From positions 62,001 to 126,000 of the forward strand of contig JALFLB010000057.1 in the NCBI GenBank assembly GCA_022775045.1: a stretch of 64,000 nucleotides of DNA, given 5' to 3'. The position numbers and the translations under genes are program-made. Source of the stretch: Agathobacter sp. GTDB taxonomy: Bacteria > Bacillota > Clostridia > Lachnospirales > Lachnospiraceae. Of this stretch, positions 59,298 to 64,000 are shown piece after piece (position 1 is the first letter of the stretch; each line of letters opens with the position of its first letter). The notes below the pieces were generated by a model. The model searched no databases. It was given only the letters and a program-made list of their open reading frames with translations, and had not been told where the DNA came from.

Positions 59298-59978
59298 ATG
59301 GAAGCATACAAGCAGGAATTTATCGAATTTATGGTAGAGAGTGATGTTTTAAAATTTGGCGATTTTACCCTGAAAAGTGGTCGGAAATCGCCTTTCTTTA
59401 TGAATGCGGGAGCCTATGTGACAGGAACTCAGCTGATGAAGCTGGGCGAGTACTATGCCAAGGCTATTCATGACAATTATGGAGATGATTTTGACGTGCT
59501 CTTCGGACCGGCATACAAAGGAATTCCAATCGCAGTTGTTACCGCGATTGCATACAGTAAACTTTACGGAAAAGAGATCCGCTATTGTTCAGACCGCAAG
59601 GAGGCAAAGGATCACGGTGCAGATAAGGGCGGTTTCTTGGGCAGCAGCTTAAAGGATGGAGATCGTGTTGTGATGATCGAGGATGTTACAACATCCGGCA
59701 AATCCATGGAGGAGACTGTGCCGAAGGTCCGTGGTGCAGCTGAGGTTACTATCATCGGTCTCATGGTAAGCCTTAATCGCATGGAGGTTGGTCTCGGCGG
59801 TAAGATGAGCGCCCTTGATGAGATTAAGGAGAAGTACGGATTTGAGGCACGTGCTATCGTAACAATGGAGGAAGTTGTAGAGCATTTATATAATCGCACT
59901 TGCCAGGGCAGAGTGGTAATTGATGATTCTCTTAAGAAAATGATCGATCAGTACTACGAGCAGTATGGCTGCAATTAA
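59298..59978 (+). CDS. pyrE: Orotate phosphoribosyltransferase
   Basis: PyrE makes OMP from orotate and PRPP. The 226-residue protein has FTLKSGRKSPFFMNAG, FGPAYKGIPIA, DRKEAKDHG and the PRPP motif VVMIEDVTTSGKSM. ATG 59298 is preceded by GGGAGG; an in-frame ATG at 59259 lies upstream of this site. It has its own promoter after the pyrD terminator, and its 3' end overlaps the VanZ-like gene by 14 bp. Confidence 0.95.
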   Translation: MEAYKQEFIEFMVESDVLKFGDFTLKSGRKSPFFMNAGAYVTGTQLMKLGEYYAKAIHDNYGDDFDVLFGPAYKGIPIAVVTAIAYSKLYGKEIRYCSDRKEAKDHGADKGGFLGSSLKDGDRVVMIEDVTTSGKSMEETVPKVRGAAEVTIIGLMVSLNRMEVGLGGKMSALDEIKEKYGFEARAIVTMEEVVEHLYNRTCQGRVVIDDSLKKMIDQYYEQYGCN

Positions 59979-60429
59979 AAAGCCTCGGGGATTTGCCGTT
60001 TTTTTGTTTGTATCGTATCTGTTGCTTCTGTTTTACTTTCTGTTTTTTTCAGAAGGATTCGGAAGAACACAGCTAAGGGAAGACTATCAGTATAACCTGA
60101 CGCCGCTGCATGAGATCATGCGTTTTATACAGTACAGGCATATCCTTGGCTTTCGGGCTTTTATAATCAATATATTCGGCAATGTAATTGCTTTCATGCC
60201 GCTGGGCTTTTTTTTACCCCAGATCAGTAAAAAAAAGAAAAATGGATTTCAGATAGTGTTTTCCTGTTTCTTGGTAAGCCTGCTTGTGGAGACATTGCAG
60301 CTGGTGTCTAAGCTTGGATCCTTTGATGTGGATGATCTGCTCCTCAACACATTAGGTGGATTGCTGGGATATATTGTATATCTGATCTTTCACAAATTGG
60401 CGAAAAGGAAAACAAAACGGAAGGGATAA
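59965..60429 (+). CDS. VanZ-like family membrane protein
   Basis: A 154-residue protein with four hydrophobic segments and the VanZ pattern: NLTPLHEIMRFI, FIINIFGNVIAFMPLGFFLP, and LVETLQLVSKLGSFDVDDLLLNTLGG (quoted in part: LVETLQLV and FDVDDLLLNTLGG). VanZ is linked to teicoplanin resistance in enterococci, but chromosomal members usually have no known role, and no van genes are nearby. The start overlaps the end of pyrE. Confidence 0.85.
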   Translation: MAAIKKPRGFAVFLFVSYLLLLFYFLFFSEGFGRTQLREDYQYNLTPLHEIMRFIQYRHILGFRAFIINIFGNVIAFMPLGFFLPQISKKKKNGFQIVFSCFLVSLLVETLQLVSKLGSFDVDDLLLNTLGGLLGYIVYLIFHKLAKRKTKRKG

Positions 60430-60442
60430 GGGCGAAAGCCAT

Positions 60443-60775
60443 ATGAGGAATCGAAGAAGACACAGTTCATACAAATTTACGGAAAAGACACATTCGAAAA
60501 GAGGAATTGCGGCAACGGTACTGGCACTTGTACTGTTGGCGTTATATGGGGTATTTGTTCATTTGGCTTTTCGTACAGAAGGATCACTTTCTGTGTACTT
60601 TGGTGGTGTGGGAGTCATTGCGATGCTGGCATCCCTTGTGGTGTTTTTTGTTGCTGTAGGAAGTCTGAAGGAGGAGGATTCTTTTAAATTGTTTCCAAGA
60701 CTTAGCAGCTTTTTGTCGTTGCTGGTTGCTGTATGCTGGATTGGAACTTATGCGTGGGGATTTTATCTGGGATAG
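60443..60775 (+). CDS. Small membrane protein, possibly DUF6142 type
   Basis: The 110-residue protein has a basic N-terminus (RNRRRHSSYKFTEKTHSKRG) and three hydrophobic segments (about 22-42, 52-72, 85-108). The layout resembles the small DUF6142 membrane proteins common in Lachnospiraceae; I cannot confirm this by eye. It lies 13 bp after the VanZ-like gene and 9 bp before the aminopeptidase gene, inside an operon. Confidence 0.72.
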   Translation: MRNRRRHSSYKFTEKTHSKRGIAATVLALVLLALYGVFVHLAFRTEGSLSVYFGGVGVIAMLASLVVFFVAVGSLKEEDSFKLFPRLSSFLSLLVAVCWIGTYAWGFYLG

Positions 60776-60784
60776 GAGATTGAT

Positions 60785-62827
60785 ATGAGCTATAGAGAGA
60801 TATGTGCGCATACGAATGAGGAATACTGGGAGCGGTTAGAGCTTGTGATGGAGCGCATTGCAGCCATAAGTGAAGATGGGGCTGCCAGTGTAAAGGAACG
60901 TTATCGTGGTTATTTTGTGGAGATGGCAGAGCTTCTTCAGGTAATGTACCGTGTGACAGAGTCCGCTGTCTCAGGAAAGCTTGCGACCATGACAAAAGAG
61001 TGGGGAGAGCGTCTGAACCGGAGGATGTTTCTGGATGTACAGGAACCGGATTATGCGGACAGCTATGCGAATCCGGTCTGTGCCACCGAACGTCTGGGAA
61101 GAGAATACGGACAGATTTTATGTGCGCTGGATGCAAGACTGCATGGAATCCTGCCATACTGTATGGAAGGAGATATCCGCTATTTATGTATTTACGCGGA
61201 ATTGTTTGTAGAAATTTTTAATTGCTTTGAAGATGCTGCTGAGTTGAATGAGCGGGAGCTTAAGAGTATTCTGTATTCTTTTATGCACGATTATACGGAA
61301 GTGTTCAACGAGCAGGCCATCAGCAGGCTGATTGATCCGGCGTATGATTATCAGACACAGATTGTGCTGAAGGCAGATTTGAAGGATTCGGCGTATCTGT
61401 ATCGGTATGGGCTGTATGTGGGAAAAGACGAGCTCGAATCTTCCCGCTTTTTACAGACTTTTTCCGAGGAACAGATACAGGCGATGGCAGATACTTTTAC
61501 GGAAGGCTATCGCATCGGATTTGAAACATCAGGTAAGGATATTTCATTAAAGTCAGTGGTGGAAATCCGTTATCCAATCGGGTTTGAGCGGATGGTGCGT
61601 GCAGCCGTTCGCAATTTTGAGAAAATTGGTTTGAAGCCGGTGATGCAGCCATATTCCATTTCTCTCAATAAGCAATATGAGTATGATCACAAAGAGGATG
61701 CTGGACTCTGGATGGATAAGGCATTTGTGGAACGCAGCCTTGAGGTGGACCGCAGTGTTTGGGAAAAGAATAAAAAACAGGCACCATCCTATGGAGGTCC
61801 GGCGGTTATCGATATTTTTGGAATGGAGCCCTTTGCACCGAAACAGAAGGAGCAGCGCATCCGTTATACGGATAAGCAGCAGAGCCTTTCCGTGTATTTC
61901 CGAAGCCAGAAGAGCCAGTTAATCAATCAGTATATACATGGTAAGGAGCGCAGTTTTACAATCATTGCATATCCGGTGCCTTCCATAGGGGAAAAGTTTG
62001 CAGAAATTTTTGAACAGACAGTGCGGATTAATACGTTGGACTATATGCTGTACCGGGATATGCAGCAGAAGATCATCGATGTACTTGATACGGCAGATAC
62101 TGTGCATATTACGGGAAGAGGCAGCAACCGGACGGATCTGTATGTAAAGATTTATCCGCTTTCGAATCCGGCTCATGAGACCGCCTTTGAAAACTGTGTG
62201 GCAGATGTGAACATTCCGGTGGGAGAGGTATTTACGTCCCCGGTGCTTAAGGGAACCCATGGAAAGCTTCATGTGAGTCAGGTTTATCTGAATGAATTAA
62301 ACTATGAAAATCTGGAACTGGATTTTGAAGACGGAAGAATTAAGGACTATATCTGTACTAATTTTGAATCCAGGGAAGAAAATCGGAAGTATATTGAGGA
62401 TAATGTTCTTTTTCATCATCAGACACTTCCGATGGGAGAGTTTGCCATCGGGACGAACACAACCGCATACCGGATGGCTCGCGAGTATGGCATCGCGGAT
62501 AAACTGCCGATTTTAATTGCAGAGAAGACGGGACCACATTTTGCAGTGGGGGATACCTGCTATACTTACGATGAGGACAATATGACCTACAATCCGGATG
62601 GGAAGGCTATTGTGGCAAGGGATAATGAGATTTCTGCTCTTCGCAGAGAGGATGTGTCGAAGGCATATTTTAACTGTCACACGGATATCACGATTCCCTA
62701 TGACGAGCTTGGAAAAATTACTGCGATCCGGGCAGATGGATCAACAGAGGATATTATTGCAGAGGGACGTTTTGTGGTTCCGGGAACGGAGTCATTAAAC
62801 GAACCCCTTGATGCGATGAAGGAATAG
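60785..62827 (+). CDS. M29-type metallo-aminopeptidase with long N-terminal extension
   Basis: The 680-residue protein has an M29 (AmpS/PepS/thermophilic aminopeptidase) C-terminal part of about 370 residues. It includes VHITGRGSNRTDLYVKI, the metal-ligand region NIPVGEVFTSP, PMGEFAIGTNTTAY, and EKTGPHFAVGDTCY. M29 enzymes use two metal ions to remove N-terminal residues. The first about 300 residues, with no M29 counterpart, are mostly helical and of unknown role (YREICAHTNEEYWERLELV at the start). ATG 60785 is 9 bp after the previous gene; purE follows after 15 bp. Confidence 0.82.
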   Translation: MSYREICAHTNEEYWERLELVMERIAAISEDGAASVKERYRGYFVEMAELLQVMYRVTESAVSGKLATMTKEWGERLNRRMFLDVQEPDYADSYANPVCATERLGREYGQILCALDARLHGILPYCMEGDIRYLCIYAELFVEIFNCFEDAAELNERELKSILYSFMHDYTEVFNEQAISRLIDPAYDYQTQIVLKADLKDSAYLYRYGLYVGKDELESSRFLQTFSEEQIQAMADTFTEGYRIGFETSGKDISLKSVVEIRYPIGFERMVRAAVRNFEKIGLKPVMQPYSISLNKQYEYDHKEDAGLWMDKAFVERSLEVDRSVWEKNKKQAPSYGGPAVIDIFGMEPFAPKQKEQRIRYTDKQQSLSVYFRSQKSQLINQYIHGKERSFTIIAYPVPSIGEKFAEIFEQTVRINTLDYMLYRDMQQKIIDVLDTADTVHITGRGSNRTDLYVKIYPLSNPAHETAFENCVADVNIPVGEVFTSPVLKGTHGKLHVSQVYLNELNYENLELDFEDGRIKDYICTNFESREENRKYIEDNVLFHHQTLPMGEFAIGTNTTAYRMAREYGIADKLPILIAEKTGPHFAVGDTCYTYDEDNMTYNPDGKAIVARDNEISALRREDVSKAYFNCHTDITIPYDELGKITAIRADGSTEDIIAEGRFVVPGTESLNEPLDAMKE

Positions 62828-62842
62828 AAGGAGGAAATTAAA

Positions 62843-63343
62843 ATGGCAAAGGTTGGAATTGTAATGGGAAGCGATTCAGATCTCAAGGTGATGAGTAGTG
62901 CAGCTGCAATGCTTGAGGAACTTGGGATTGATTATGAGATGGTAATCATCTCTGCACATCGTGAACCGGATGAATTGATCCAGTGGACAAGAACCGCTGA
63001 GGAAAGAGATGTGAAGGTGATTATTGCAGGAGCCGGGATGGCTGCAGCACTTCCGGGAATGTGTGCGGCACTGTCTGCGATTCCGGTTATTGGAGTACCA
63101 CTCTCAGGCAAGAATCTGGATGGAATGGATGCAGTGTTCTCAATTATGCAGATGCCGCCTGGAATTCCGGTTGCTACGGTTGCTATCGACGGTGCTAAGA
63201 ATGCTGCAATTCTTGCAGCAAAGATTCTGGCAGTGGCAGATGATAAGCTTCTGGTAAAGGTAAAGGATTATTCTAAGGGATTAGAAGAACAGGTTAAAGC
63301 AAAAAATGCTCGCTTGCAGGAAGTAGGTTACAAGAACTATTGA
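62843..63343 (+). CDS. purE: N5-carboxyaminoimidazole ribonucleotide mutase
   Basis: PurE moves the carboxyl group of N5-CAIR to form CAIR in purine synthesis. The 166-residue class I-like protein has GSDSDLKVM, SAHREPDELIQW and GAGMAAALPGMCA with GVPLSGKNLDGMDA. GGAGG precedes the ATG. It is followed by purM after 79 bp and may start a purine operon; no guanine riboswitch is visible. Confidence 0.95.
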   Translation: MAKVGIVMGSDSDLKVMSSAAAMLEELGIDYEMVIISAHREPDELIQWTRTAEERDVKVIIAGAGMAAALPGMCAALSAIPVIGVPLSGKNLDGMDAVFSIMQMPPGIPVATVAIDGAKNAAILAAKILAVADDKLLVKVKDYSKGLEEQVKAKNARLQEVGYKNY

Positions 63344-63422
63344 TTTATCCATCATAATATTTGCAGAGATATGGGTGGATATGGTAAAATACAGACAAAT
63401 ACGTTTTTAGGAGGAAAAATAA

Positions 63423-64000
63423 ATGGATTACAAGAATTCCGGTGTTGATATTGAAGCTGGATACAAGTCAGTGGAGCTTATGAAAAAGCATGTGCAGGGA
63501 ACAATGCGTCCAGAGGTATTGACCGGACTGGGCGGTTTTTCCGGGGCATTTTCCATGGAGTCATTTAAAAATATGGAGAAGCCGACATTGGTGTCCGGTA
63601 CGGATGGTGTCGGAACCAAGATCAAACTTGCGTTCTTGCTGGACAAGCATGATACAATCGGAATTGATTGTGTTGCAATGTGTGTCAACGATATCGCATG
63701 CGCCGGTGGTGAACCATTATTTTTCTTAGATTATATTGCGTGCGGAAAGAATTATCCGGAGAAGATTGCTACAATCGTAAGTGGCGTTGCAGAAGGGTGT
63801 AAGCAGTCCGGTTGTGCACTGATTGGTGGCGAGACCGCAGAGCATCCGGGTCTGATGCCGGAGGATGAGTATGATCTGGCTGGATTTGCAGTGGGTGTTG
63901 TTGACGAGAAGGATATCATTACCGGTGCAGATTTGAAAGCACACGATGTGCTGATCGGTATGGCAAGCTCCGGTGTACATTCCAACGGATTTTCGTTGGT
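63423..64000 (+). CDS. purM: Phosphoribosylformylglycinamidine cyclo-ligase, N-terminal part (3' end outside window)
   Basis: PurM closes the imidazole ring of AIR using ATP. About 192 residues are visible: [12 protein letters not shown], the dehydratase-like [33 protein letters not shown] and [21 protein letters not shown]. The frame is open to the edge of the window. AGGAGG lies 7 bases before the ATG. Confidence 0.95.
   Translation, partial: MDYKNSGVDIEAGYKSVELMKKHVQGTMRPEVLTGLGGFSGAFSMESFKNMEKPTLVSGTDGVGTKIKLAFLLDKHDTIGIDCVAMCVNDIACAGGEPLFFLDYIACGKNYPEKIATIVSGVAEGCKQSGCALIGGETAEHPGLMPEDEYDLAGFAVGVVDEKDIITGADLKAHDVLIGMASSGVHSNGFSL

Noticed and set aside
59965..60429. VanZ-like gene as a glycopeptide resistance gene
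   Set aside because: No vanA/B/H/X/S/R-type genes are nearby; the family is widespread and mostly unrelated to resistance.

Overview
The window is chromosomal DNA of a spore-forming, low-to-middle G+C Firmicute, most likely a member of the Lachnospiraceae (Clostridia). The clues are strong AGGAGG-type ribosome binding sites, an isoleucine T-box and a lysine riboswitch, genes of the SpoVA dipicolinate channel with sigma-G-like promoters, a cysteine-rich 4Fe-4S aldo/keto reductase, two glycogen phosphorylases plus a membrane-anchored pullulanase, and many small proteins of clostridial type. I see no rRNA, tRNA, CRISPR array, prophage or intact insertion sequence. Most of the window is dense, ordinary chromosome, mainly on the + strand.

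Layout. 1-2.5 kb: end of the NAD synthesis operon (nadB, nadC) and the niacin repressor niaR. 2.6-6.6 kb: a DUF4190-type membrane protein, an Fe-S oxidoreductase, an ECF vitamin-uptake S component with a P-loop kinase, and a LacI regulator. 6.8-10.3 kb: T-box-controlled ileS. 10.3-20.1 kb: glgP, a TraX-like protein, dnaE, pfkA, an rRNA/tRNA methyltransferase and a small alarmone synthetase. 20.1-31.2 kb: a split ThrE exporter, spoVAA-spoVAB, a flotillin, a MarR regulator, spoVAC with a 63-residue companion, a 746-residue protein with a cyclic-nucleotide-binding-like N-terminus, and pullulanase.

31.2-36.5 kb is the least orderly part. It holds a highly structured spacer, trmO, the wreck of an AAA-ATPase/DUF1703 gene, a GNAT-RsgA fusion whose GTPase domain is interrupted by an in-frame palindrome-rich segment, the wreck of a second GNAT gene, and an antiporter with its TetR regulator. 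36.5-47.8 kb: apt, spoVAD-spoVAE, a TetR regulator, a low-complexity lipoprotein, a PAP2 phosphatase, an AraC regulator, a second glgP, then a chemoreceptor, a TPR lipoprotein and hflX behind a consensus promoter. 47.8-64 kb: typA, a two-OB-fold SSB, a corrinoid adenosyltransferase, dapA-dapB under a lysine riboswitch, a secreted papain-like protease leading into pyrC-F-K-D, then pyrE, a VanZ-like protein, an M29 aminopeptidase, and purE-purM at the edge.

How the genes relate. Glycogen is cut by two phosphorylases, alpha-glucan is debranched by pullulanase, and pfkA takes the sugar phosphates onward. The spoVA channel genes lie in three separate places, and each is preceded by a sigma-G-like promoter, so one forespore regulon probably reunites them. 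The most unusual points are the palindromic insertion inside the GNAT-RsgA fusion, the sigma-G-like promoter before an undescribed 63-residue gene, and the structured spacer between pullulanase and trmO.
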